Source of the DNA: Prolixibacteraceae bacterium
Lineage (GTDB): Bacteria; Bacteroidota; Bacteroidia; Bacteroidales; Prolixibacteraceae
Length of the DNA stretch: 14,601 nt
Direction of reading: 5' to 3'
NCBI GenBank assembly: GCA_027858145.1
Contig: JAQIDF010000338.1
Coordinates: 1 to 14,601 of the forward strand
The notes beneath the pieces were generated by a model, which searched no databases, had not been told where the DNA came from, and was given only the letters and a program-made list of their open reading frames with translations. Of this stretch, positions 1 to 5,608 are shown piece by piece. Each line of letters begins with the position of its first letter. Position 1 is the first letter of the stretch. A program made the translations under genes and the position numbers.

Positions 1-363
1 GATTTTATTGTACTGGCACGATACATGCAAATTATCAGCGACGATTTTATCACCCACTACCCGCATAAAATCATCAACATTCATCATTCGTTTTTGCCGG
101 CTTTTGTTGGTGCAAAACCCTACCATGCAGCACACGAGCGGGGTGTGAAAATCATCGGGGCAACCAGTCATTACGTTACACCCGAACTCGATGCAGGGCC
201 TATTATCAAACAGGATGTAGCACGTATCAGTCATAAAGACACGGTAAAAGACTTAATTGCCAAAGGACGCGACCTCGAAAAAATCGTGCTATCAAAGGCA
301 GTAAACAAACACATCGACCGCAAGATTTTGGTTTACAACAACAGGACAGTGGTATTTAGTTGA
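1..363 (+). CDS. purU: Formyltetrahydrofolate deformylase, C-terminal part (5' end outside window)
   Basis: The reading frame is open from base 1, so the gene begins upstream and only about the last 120 residues are visible. The visible part is the formyltransferase-fold catalytic half of PurU, which hydrolyses 10-formyltetrahydrofolate to tetrahydrofolate and formate in the cytoplasm and so supplies formate and balances one-carbon pools. The catalytic stretch INIHHSFLPAF carries the Asn and His of the family's Asn/His/Asp triad, followed by GAKPYHAAHERGVK and by TPELDAGPII, which carries the Asp. The N-terminal ACT regulatory domain expected in PurU is not in the window. HHSFLPAF with YHAAHERGVK favours PurU over PurN. 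It is followed after 67 bp by a redoxin gene on the same strand with no clear terminator between them. Confidence 0.93.
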   Translation, partial: DFIVLARYMQIISDDFITHYPHKIINIHHSFLPAFVGAKPYHAAHERGVKIIGATSHYVTPELDAGPIIKQDVARISHKDTVKDLIAKGRDLEKIVLSKAVNKHIDRKILVYNNRTVVFS

Positions 364-430
364 TTGTAGAAACTAACAGATTTAGTGAAACTATCAATAA
401 TCTCACAATTCATTAATAACAAAACACAAT

Positions 431-976
431 ATGCTAAATATAATATTTAAACTGGTGGCTATCTCATTGTTCCTTGGGAATAACGCTTTTTCACAAACTC
501 AACAACAAGAAATACCTGATGACTATGGTTACATTGTTGAAATTGGTCAAACAGTTCCCGATTTTGACCTTGTTTTACCTGATGGCACTACAACAAGCAT
601 CAAGTCGTTGCGCGGCAAAGTAGTAATGCTGCAATTTACGGCCAGCTGGTGTGGCGTTTGTAGGAAAGAAATGCCGCATATCGAAAACGAGATCTGGCAG
701 AAACATAAAGACAATCCAGATTTTGCATTATACGGCATCGACCTGAAAGAACCGGCCAAAAAAGTCGTTGAATTTCAAAATCAAATCGGAATCACTTACC
801 CGCTTGCAATCGATTTGGACGGTAGTATTTTTTACACTTTTGCCGAACAAGGCGCCGGGGTAACTCGTAATGTAATTATCGACCAGAAAGGAAAAATCGT
901 TTTCCTGACCAGGCTTTTTAAACAAGAGGAGTTTGATGAGATGAAGGGGGTGATAAGCCTGTTGTTAAAGCAATGA
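431..976 (+). CDS. Secreted TlpA/ResA-like thioredoxin-fold protein
   Basis: A 181-residue protein with an N-terminal hydrophobic signal (about residues 1-21, ending near AFSQ), suggesting export to the periplasm. A thioredoxin/AhpC-type domain starts at about residue 40 (GQTVPDFDLVLPDG) and holds the redox motif WCGVC with cysteines 74 and 77. The family reduces or forms disulphides in exported proteins or acts in cytochrome maturation; the substrate here cannot be told. The usual cis-proline before the last strands is missing: that site reads GVTRNVIID (residues 143-151), so Thr145 stands where Pro is normally found and Arg146 recalls peroxiredoxins. The gene follows purU by 67 bp and its stop lies 5 bp before the left arm of the first four-helix-bundle element. 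The start was chosen because it supplies a complete signal peptide. Confidence 0.85.
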   Translation: MLNIIFKLVAISLFLGNNAFSQTQQQEIPDDYGYIVEIGQTVPDFDLVLPDGTTTSIKSLRGKVVMLQFTASWCGVCRKEMPHIENEIWQKHKDNPDFALYGIDLKEPAKKVVEFQNQIGITYPLAIDLDGSIFYTFAEQGAGVTRNVIIDQKGKIVFLTRLFKQEEFDEMKGVISLLLKQ

Positions 977-981
977 GAAAA

Positions 982-1017
982 AAGTGCATAAGTTCATTTG
1001 TGCATAAGATCATAAGA
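982..1017 (+). repeat. Left arm of four-helix-bundle cassette 1
   Basis: Two tandem 16-bp units, 982-997 (AAGTGCATAAGTTCAT) and 998-1013 (TTGTGCATAAGATCAT, 13/16 identical to the first), then AAGA. The arm complements 1477-1512 at 30 of 36 positions and begins 5 bp after the redoxin stop codon. Confidence 0.8.
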
Positions 1018-1127
1018 GCAATACTGCAAAAAATAAGTTGCAAGAAAAATTATAAAGTAAAACTAAATAACCACTAAAACTTGAAACTATGAAAACGTAA
1101 AGAGAGTTTATTGCATGGCAAAAAGCA

Positions 1128-1454
1128 ATGGGTTTTGTTACTTCGGTTTATAAACTCACCCGAATATTTCCCAAAGAAGAACTTTTTGGTTTGACTTCAC
1201 AACTTAGAAGAGCTGCTGTATCAATTCCCAGTAACTTTGCCGAAGGATTTGGGCGAAATGGCAACAATGAATTTCTTCATTTCGTCAGAATTGCAATAGG
1301 TTCTTTATATGAATGTCAAACCCAACTTGAGATTGCCATGAATATTGAATATATTACTGAGGAGCAATTTCAAACGATTTACAACAATTCAAAAGAAGTG
1401 GAAGCTTTGCTCCGCGGTTTAGAAACAAAACTAAATAGTAATAAAAAGCAATGA
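1128..1454 (+). CDS. Four-helix-bundle protein (23S rRNA IVS / Avd-like), 5' end interrupted by a stop codon
   Basis: From the internal ATG this gives 108 residues of the four-helix-bundle family that includes 23S rRNA intervening-sequence proteins and the Avd accessory protein of diversity-generating retroelements. The family signature LTSQLRRAAVSIPSNFAEGF is intact. The same frame extends upstream to an ATG at 1089 that would add MKT-stop-REFIAWQKA, which aligns with the start of the second copy at 2167; codon 4 is TAA (1098-1100). The full 121-residue gene therefore appears to carry one nonsense codon near the start, and the product, if made, begins at Met14 and lacks the start of helix 1. 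In the core, 33 of 49 residues match the second copy. It could be a young pseudogene or a truncated but functional protein. It lies inside inverted arms between the redoxin gene and hisH. Confidence 0.7.
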   Translation: MGFVTSVYKLTRIFPKEELFGLTSQLRRAAVSIPSNFAEGFGRNGNNEFLHFVRIAIGSLYECQTQLEIAMNIEYITEEQFQTIYNNSKEVEALLRGLETKLNSNKKQ

Positions 1455-1476
1455 GAGTAAATTTGCACATTCATTT

Positions 1477-1521
1477 TCTTATGAACTCATGCACTTATAA
1501 ACTCATGCACTTATGAACTTA
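1477..1521 (+). repeat. Right arm of four-helix-bundle cassette 1, containing the hisH start codon
   Basis: Two near-identical 16-bp units at 1481-1496 (ATGAACTCATGCACTT) and 1497-1512 (ATAAACTCATGCACTT) are followed by a partial third unit, ATGAACTTA at 1513-1521, whose ATG is the hisH start. The arm is the inverted counterpart of 982-1017. Confidence 0.8.
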
Positions 1522-2124
1522 GCCATCATAAAATACAACGCGGGCAACATCGAATCAGTCAACAATGCACTAATGCGATTGGGGGTGAAAGCCGAGATTA
1601 CAGCCGACCCCGAAAAAATTCGTGCTGCCGATAAAGTAATATTCCCGGGAGTGGGCGAAGCCAGTACCACCATGGCTTATCTTAAAAAACACAAACTCGA
1701 CGAACTCATTCGTAGTTTGAAACAACCTGTACTGGGTATCTGTCTGGGACAACAACTTATGTGCGCACATAGCGAAGAAGGTAATGTAGAGTGCCTGGGT
1801 ATTTTCGACGAAAAAGTAAAACGGTTTAACCCGGCTCCCGGACAGGAATACATCACCAAAGTCCCGCACATGGGATGGAACAGCATTCACGATGTAAACA
1901 GCGCGATTATGTCACCCGATATTGAGGGGGAGTTTGTTTATTTTGTACACTCGTACTATGTTGAAGCAGGTGAACATACCGCCGCCACATGTAACTACAT
2001 CAACCCGTTTAGCGCAGCATTGCACAGAGATAACTTTTACGCTACCCAGTTTCACCCCGAGAAAAGTCAAAAGGTAGGCGAACGTATTTTGGAGAATTTT
2101 ATTAACTTAAAAGTACCTGAGTAA
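1513..2124 (+). CDS. hisH: Imidazole glycerol phosphate synthase, glutaminase subunit
   Basis: A 203-residue class-I glutamine amidotransferase that hydrolyses glutamine and feeds ammonia to HisF, which makes imidazole glycerol phosphate and AICAR in histidine biosynthesis. The nucleophile elbow GICLGQQL holds Cys77, and FHPEKS near the end supplies His181 and Glu183, so the triad is complete. The oxyanion-strand region reads PGVGEAS. The length is normal for HisH. The start ATG lies in the third, partial repeat of the right arm of cassette 1, and the last codons with the stop (VPE-stop) lie in the left arm of cassette 2, so both ends of the gene have been shaped by the flanking elements. Its partner hisF is not adjacent but about 2.7 kb downstream, after hisA and a satD/DUF3307 pair. 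Confidence 0.97.
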   Translation: MNLAIIKYNAGNIESVNNALMRLGVKAEITADPEKIRAADKVIFPGVGEASTTMAYLKKHKLDELIRSLKQPVLGICLGQQLMCAHSEEGNVECLGIFDEKVKRFNPAPGQEYITKVPHMGWNSIHDVNSAIMSPDIEGEFVYFVHSYYVEAGEHTAATCNYINPFSAALHRDNFYATQFHPEKSQKVGERILENFINLKVPE

Positions 2125-2145
2125 CATAGTACCTGAGTTCCTGAG
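2111..2145 (+). repeat. Left arm of four-helix-bundle cassette 2, containing the hisH stop codon
   Basis: AGTACCTGAG occurs at 2112-2121 and 2128-2137, followed by TTCCTGAG at 2138-2145. The hisH stop TAA is at 2122-2124. Bases 2127-2145 pair with 2580-2598 at 18 of 19 positions. Confidence 0.78.
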
Positions 2146-2166
2146 CCAGCTTAAAACTAAAACAAC

Positions 2167-2523
2167 ATGAAAACAATTCGCGAAATTAAAGTATGGATAA
2201 AAGCAATTGATTTTGTAACACAATTGTATAAAAAAACTGAAACTTTCCCGCAAACAGAAATGTATGGGTTAACCAGTCAAATGAGACGCTCGGCAATTTC
2301 TATACCTTCAAATATTGCTGAGGGATTTGGGAGAAAAACACAAAATGAATTTAAAAGATTTCTTCAAATATCGATGGGCTCTCTTTTTGAACTGCAAACA
2401 CAATTAGAAATATCAAAAAATTTGAAATATCTAAACACCTCAGATTATAATGAAATATTTGAAAACTCGAGAGAGATTGAAAGAATGTTATCAGCTTTTA
2501 TTGATTCAATATCAAAACAATGA
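2167..2523 (+). CDS. Four-helix-bundle protein (23S rRNA IVS / Avd-like), intact copy
   Basis: A 118-residue protein, full length for this family, starting MKTIREIKVWIKA. The signature LTSQMRRSAISIPSNIAEGF and the later GSLFELQTQLEIS are present. Family members form small helical bundles, often oligomeric and basic; those characterised bind nucleic acid (Avd) or are encoded in 23S rRNA intervening sequences with unknown roles. It lies between hisH and hisA with 42 bp upstream and 26 bp downstream, which is cassette-like rather than a natural his-operon member. The coding sequence is visibly more AT-rich than hisH and hisA on each side, consistent with foreign origin. It is a paralogue of the gene at 1128-1454. 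No function in histidine synthesis is implied. Confidence 0.88.
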   Translation: MKTIREIKVWIKAIDFVTQLYKKTETFPQTEMYGLTSQMRRSAISIPSNIAEGFGRKTQNEFKRFLQISMGSLFELQTQLEISKNLKYLNTSDYNEIFENSREIERMLSAFIDSISKQ

Positions 2524-2549
2524 AACATTAAAATAATCAACTATTCAAA

Positions 2550-3320
2550 ATGAACAATTACGACTTAGGAACTCAGGAACTCAGGAACTCAGGAACTAAA
2601 ATTACAATCATTCCGGCAATCGACCTTATCGACGCAAAGTGTGTGCGCCTTTCGCAGGGCGACTATAACCAGAAAACCGTGTACAACGAAAACCCGCTCG
2701 AGGTAGCTAAAATGTTTGAAGATGCGGGCATCAAACGGCTCCATCTGGTTGACCTCGACGGGGCAAAAGCCAAGCACATTGTAAACTTCAAAATACTCGA
2801 AACCATTGCATCGAAAACAAACCTGGTAATTGACTTTGGTGGCGGTTTAAAAAGCGACCATGACCTGCGTATTGCATTCGAAAGCGGTGCCACAATGGTT
2901 ACCGGCGGCAGTATTGCCGTGAAAGACCGTTCAACTTTTGAAAGTTGGATTACAAAATTTGGAGGTGAAAAAATCATATTGGGCGCCGATGCTAAAGACC
3001 GGAAAATTGCTGTAAGCGGTTGGCAGGAAGATTCAAATGAAGAGATAATTCCTTTCATCAGGTCATACACCGAAAAAGGGATATCAAAGGTAATATCGAC
3101 CGATATTGCGCGAGATGGTATGCTTACCGGGCCAAGTATTGATCTGTATAAAGAAATCCTGAGCAACTTTCCTTCACTCGAACTCATTGCCAGCGGTGGA
3201 ATTGCCACCATGAGAGACATCTACGAATTGGATGAGATGGGCGTTCCGGGCGTAATTACCGGTAAAGCCATTTACGAGAATCGGATTTCTTTGAAAGAAA
3301 TTGAAGATTTCTTCAAATAA
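2550..3320 (+). CDS. hisA: Phosphoribosylformimino-5-aminoimidazole carboxamide ribotide isomerase
   Basis: A 256-residue TIM-barrel isomerase that converts ProFAR to PRFAR, the step before the HisF/HisH synthase. Conserved elements: IIPAIDLID (Asp25, the catalytic base on strand 1), GDYNQKTVY, HLVDLDGA, DFGGGLK, GADAKDRKIAVSGW (Asp147, catalytic acid on strand 5), STDIARDGMLTGP and IASGGI with ITGKAIYE for phosphate binding. HisA proteins normally start only a few residues before IIPAID; this one has an N-terminal extension of about 16 residues, largely encoded by the tandem AGGAACTC arm of cassette 2. The ATG at 2550 is the only upstream start in frame, so the extension is probably translated. 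It is followed by an 8-bp-stem hairpin and an intergenic region with a new promoter. Confidence 0.96.
   Translation: MNNYDLGTQELRNSGTKITIIPAIDLIDAKCVRLSQGDYNQKTVYNENPLEVAKMFEDAGIKRLHLVDLDGAKAKHIVNFKILETIASKTNLVIDFGGGLKSDHDLRIAFESGATMVTGGSIAVKDRSTFESWITKFGGEKIILGADAKDRKIAVSGWQEDSNEEIIPFIRSYTEKGISKVISTDIARDGMLTGPSIDLYKEILSNFPSLELIASGGIATMRDIYELDEMGVPGVITGKAIYENRISLKEIEDFFK
2567..2598 (+). repeat. Tandem AGGAACTC repeat, right arm of cassette 2, inside hisA
   Basis: Three exact 8-bp units AGGAACTC (2567-2574, 2575-2582, 2583-2590) and a fourth, AGGAACTA (2591-2598). Since 8 is not a multiple of 3, the repeat is read as non-repeating residues in the hisA N-terminus (LGTQELRNSGT). It is the inverted counterpart of the arm at 2127-2145. 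Confidence 0.9.
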
Positions 3321-3340
3321 TTAGCCCTTTTTGGCTAATT
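3319..3340 (+). terminator. Hairpin just after hisA (possible weak terminator)
   Basis: A perfect 8-bp stem, AATTAGCC (3319-3326) with GGCTAATT (3333-3340), around the loop CTTTTT; it overlaps the last two bases of the hisA stop. There is no downstream T-run, so termination is uncertain. A near copy of its 3320-3339 sequence lies at 3349-3368. Confidence 0.45.
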
Positions 3341-3370
3341 TATCAACAATTACCCTTTTTAGGCTAATAC

Positions 3371-3402
3371 TTTGCATGTTGATATTAAATAGTATATATT
3401 TG
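3371..3402 (+). promoter_or_regulatory. Bacteroidetes-type promoter for the satD-like gene
   Basis: TTTG (3371-3374), a 20-nt spacer and TATATTTG (3395-3402) match the Bacteroidetes -33/-7 consensus (TTTG and TAnnTTTG) exactly. The predicted transcript starts about 5-7 nt later and has a leader of about 70 nt. The promoter would make the satD/DUF3307 pair, and possibly hisF beyond it, independent of hisH-hisA transcription. Confidence 0.75.
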
Positions 3403-3477
3403 ACTTGTAAGGTAAACATATAATTATCTCTGAATCAAACACAACAAAGTTCTCATACTATCTACCGATGAACTGAT

Positions 3478-4104
3478 ATGAAGAAATATAAAAACATAGC
3501 TATAATCACAGGGGATCTTGTAAAGTCATCGAACATAAGTTCAGATCAATTGAAGCAAATGAACGATAAACTCGATATTTTTCTTGAAAAAAACCCGAAT
3601 GTGATGTTGCCCCTTGCATATTATAGGGGAGATAGCTTTCAGTTAATGGTTGAACCGGCAAAATCGGCAGAAATAGCATTAATCATTCAATCAATTGTTT
3701 TATCAACCACAGAAACACTTGCGCGAATAAGTATAGGAATCGGCTCAGCATCAAAAGTTATTACCGGCAATGTACTCCAATCTGAAGGAGAAGCTTTTCA
3801 TCTTTCGGGACACCAGCTTGACAAAATGAAAGATGAAGGTAGGATATTTAAAATAGCTACTCAGTCAAAAATCCATCAACCAATGCTTGCGGGTTCATTT
3901 CATCTGACCGAAAACATTATTTCCGGTTGGAAGACCGGACAAGCATCAGTAGTTTCGCTGGTTACACGCTGTAAAACACAAAAAGAAATAGCATGGAAAC
4001 TAAACATAAACGAATCATCTGTTAGCAAAGCACTGAAGTCGGCTGGATGGGCTGCAATTAAAAGCTTTTTAGAAGGCTACGAACAAACAATAAAAATGAT
4101 CTAA
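3478..4104 (+). CDS. SatD family protein: cyclase-like N-terminal domain with C-terminal helix-turn-helix
   Basis: A 208-residue protein recognised as SatD-like. N-terminal motifs are ITGDLVKSS (Asp13), YRGDSFQLMV (Asp52 in RGDSF), ARISIGIGS (82-90) and GEAFHLSG (104-111). The order and spacing resemble the two metal-binding aspartates and the later GIGIHxG and GDAVNxAAR segments of class III nucleotide cyclases and the GGDEF palm domain; this likeness is inference, not an established activity. Residues 166-188 (KTQKEIAWKLNINESSVSKA) form a helix-turn-helix, so the protein may bind DNA under control of the first domain. It is followed after one base by a DUF3307-like membrane protein, a pairing common in Bacteroidota. 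The pair splits hisA from hisF and has its own promoter. The physiological role is unknown. Confidence 0.75.
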   Translation: MKKYKNIAIITGDLVKSSNISSDQLKQMNDKLDIFLEKNPNVMLPLAYYRGDSFQLMVEPAKSAEIALIIQSIVLSTTETLARISIGIGSASKVITGNVLQSEGEAFHLSGHQLDKMKDEGRIFKIATQSKIHQPMLAGSFHLTENIISGWKTGQASVVSLVTRCKTQKEIAWKLNINESSVSKALKSAGWAAIKSFLEGYEQTIKMI

Positions 4105-4105
4105 A

Positions 4106-4783
4106 ATGAACACCCTCTTTTACGCCATGCTCACCGGACATCTGATTGCCGATTTCTGGCTGCAACCCTCAAAATGGGTTATGTGCAAAAAAGAAAATGG
4201 ATGGAAATCAAAACACCTTATTTATCATGCATTAATTGCAGCAATATTACCGACACTATTTACTTTAAGAGTTGAAAACTGGTGGTTTATTCCGATCATT
4301 TTTATTAGCCATTATGCAATCGATAGTGTAAAATCGCGGGTTAAAGACAATATTTTTACTTTTATAAGCGACCAGACAATCCACATTGCCATACTTTGGT
4401 TATTGTCATATTTTGCTTTTATCCCGGCCAGCAACGAATTGAGTGAAGCTTTTTGGGTTTATGCAGCTGGTTTTTTATTGGTTAACACACCATCAGGATT
4501 TTTAATTGGTAAATTCTTAAAACCCATAACAAAGTCAGATAACGAAAATATTAAGAATAACGCCTCGGCATGGATTGGAATCTTTGAAAGAATACTAATC
4601 ATTATCTTTGTGGTTTCAGGAGAGTTTCAGGCAATTGGTTTTCTCGTCGCTGCAAAATCAATTTTCCGGTTTAACGATGTAAAAGGAGAAAACAACTCAA
4701 AAGCCGAATATTTTCTTCTTGGTACGTTGGTCTCTTTTTTATTAGCGATATTGGTGGGTATGAGCATAAAACATCTGGTATAA
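4106..4783 (+). CDS. DUF3307-like polytopic membrane protein paired with SatD
   Basis: A 225-residue protein with several hydrophobic segments and conserved polar residues set in them: GHLIADFWLQPSKW (His12, Asp16, Gln20), HLIYHAL (His37, His41), ISHYAIDSVKSR (His69, Asp73, Lys76) and SDQTIHIAIL (Asp89, Gln90, His93). Such His/Asp patterns suggest a metal site in the inner membrane, perhaps hydrolase-like; that is inference. The C-terminal third has its own signature, GIFERILIIIF, then AAKSIFRFNDVKGE and EYFLLGTLVS. The gene starts one base after the satD-like stop, so the two are almost certainly co-transcribed and may work together, with the membrane protein as signal source or effector. 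hisF follows after 68 bp. Family assignment is from memory of motifs, without a profile search. Confidence 0.75.
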   Translation: MNTLFYAMLTGHLIADFWLQPSKWVMCKKENGWKSKHLIYHALIAAILPTLFTLRVENWWFIPIIFISHYAIDSVKSRVKDNIFTFISDQTIHIAILWLLSYFAFIPASNELSEAFWVYAAGFLLVNTPSGFLIGKFLKPITKSDNENIKNNASAWIGIFERILIIIFVVSGEFQAIGFLVAAKSIFRFNDVKGENNSKAEYFLLGTLVSFLLAILVGMSIKHLV

Positions 4784-4851
4784 TTGTACTTAAAGATAAA
4801 CCCTTATCGTTGATAAAAACTATAGAATTATTTGTGTTTAAAAATAAAAAA

Positions 4852-5607
4852 ATGCTTGCAAAACGAATCATACCCTGCCTCGATATAAAAGACGGACAGA
4901 CCGTTAAAGGCATCAACTTTGTTGGAATTAAAGCTGTGGGCGACCCGGTTGAGCTGGGCGCACTATACGCCGAACAGGGAGCCGACGAACTGGTTTTCCT
5001 TGACATCACTGCAACGCACGAAGGACGTAAAACCTTTGTTGATCTGGTAAAACGCATTGCCCGTGAAATAAATATCCCGTTTACCGTGGGCGGTGGCATC
5101 AGCGAACTGAAAGATGCTGATGCTTTACTGAGTGCCGGAGCCGACAAGGTCTCCATCAACTCATCGGCAGTGCGCAACCCAAAGCTGATTGACGAAATGG
5201 CGCTCAATTTCGGAACGCAGTTCGTGGTTGTAGCCATAGATGCCAAAAATTATGACGGACACTGGACAGTTACCGTTAATGGGGGTCGCATCCCCACCGA
5301 CAAAGAATTGTTCAGCTGGGCAAAAGAAGCGGAAGATCGTGGTGCCGGCGAAATACTTTTTACCAGCATGGATCACGACGGAACGAAAAACGGCTTTGCC
5401 AACAAAGAACTGGCGCACATGGCTGAAATGCTCAAAATCCCAATCATTGCCTCGGGTGGTGCCGGGAATATGGAACATTTTGTAGATGTTTTCACCAAAG
5501 GGAAAGCCGATGCCGGACTGGCAGCCAGTATTTTTCATTATAAAGAAATTGCCATACCCGATTTGAAAAACTTTTTGAATAAGAAAGGAATTCCGGTAAG
5601 AATATAA
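4852..5607 (+). CDS. hisF: Imidazole glycerol phosphate synthase, cyclase subunit
   Basis: A 251-residue TIM barrel that condenses PRFAR with ammonia from HisH to give imidazole glycerol phosphate and AICAR. The start MLAKRIIPCLDIKDG gives the normal HisF length and places catalytic Asp11 (CLDI) and Asp130 (AIDAKNYDG) at their usual positions, so the ATG at 4852 is preferred to a TTG at 4810 that would add 14 unconserved residues. Other conserved parts are VGDPVELGALY, FLDITAT, VGGGI, SINSSAV, TSMDHDGTKNGF and ASGGAG. It is separated from its heterodimer partner hisH by hisA and the satD/DUF3307 pair. No strong promoter is seen in the 68-bp gap, so it probably depends on read-through or the satD promoter. 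A class-IV PLP enzyme gene follows after one base. Confidence 0.97.
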   Translation: MLAKRIIPCLDIKDGQTVKGINFVGIKAVGDPVELGALYAEQGADELVFLDITATHEGRKTFVDLVKRIAREINIPFTVGGGISELKDADALLSAGADKVSINSSAVRNPKLIDEMALNFGTQFVVVAIDAKNYDGHWTVTVNGGRIPTDKELFSWAKEAEDRGAGEILFTSMDHDGTKNGFANKELAHMAEMLKIPIIASGGAGNMEHFVDVFTKGKADAGLAASIFHYKEIAIPDLKNFLNKKGIPVRI

Positions 5608-5608
5608 C

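Larger units (their letters stand above)
982..1521 (+). mobile_element. Putative four-helix-bundle cassette 1, flanked by inverted arms
   Basis: Seen directly: bases 982-1017 and 1477-1512 form an imperfect inverted repeat that matches at 30 of 36 positions and encloses one four-helix-bundle gene. Each arm is built of about two tandem 16-bp units (left AAGTGCATAAGTTCAT then TTGTGCATAAGATCAT; right, on the other strand, AAGTGCATGAGTTTAT then AAGTGCATGAGTTCAT). A partial third right-hand unit supplies the hisH start codon and runs to about 1521. Known: relatives of this protein are encoded inside intervening sequences of 23S rRNA that fold as a stem and are cut out by RNase III. Inferred: this is an analogous element placed in an operon mRNA. 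No transposase and no clear target-site duplication is visible, so mobility is unproven. The exact outer ends are uncertain. Confidence 0.5.
2111..2598 (+). mobile_element. Putative four-helix-bundle cassette 2, flanked by inverted arms
   Basis: Seen directly: 2127-2145 and 2580-2598 form an inverted repeat matching at 18 of 19 positions around the second four-helix-bundle gene. The left arm contains two copies of AGTACCTGAG (2112-2121 with the stop of hisH just after it, and 2128-2137) followed by TTCCTGAG. The right arm is 3.9 tandem copies of AGGAACTC. The arm unit aligns with that of cassette 1 (both fit roughly WAGTRCMTRAGTTCMT), yet the differences between the cassettes occur on both arms together, so pairing is kept. 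That pattern points to a selected stem or to arm copying. No transposase or target duplication is visible. Boundaries are approximate; the right arm lies inside hisA. Confidence 0.5.

Noticed and set aside
1128..2523. A diversity-generating retroelement, because Avd belongs to the same protein family
   Set aside because: No reverse transcriptase, template repeat or variable repeat is found in the window.
982..2598. CRISPR array or conventional insertion sequence as an explanation for the repeats near the four-helix-bundle genes
   Set aside because: The repeats are short tandem units arranged as inverted arms with no spacers, and there is no transposase, integrase or target-site duplication.
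2663..3220. A 185-codon frame on the - strand across hisA
   Set aside because: It is fully antisense to hisA, whose catalytic residues are all present; a composition shadow.
4795..4851. A possible promoter before hisF (TTG ... ATTATTTG) and alternating GATAA/TTATC pairings
   Set aside because: The -7 box does not fit TAnnTTTG and the stems are only 5 bp.
4810..4851. A 14-codon upstream extension of hisF from a TTG
   Set aside because: HisF has its normal length and residue numbering (Asp11, Asp130) from the ATG at 4852; the extension is AT-rich and unconserved in style.
4671..5246. A 191-codon frame on the - strand over the DUF3307/hisF junction
   Set aside because: It is antisense to the clear hisF and DUF3307-like genes, is rich in Ser/Pro/Ala as expected for a shadow frame, and matches no family.
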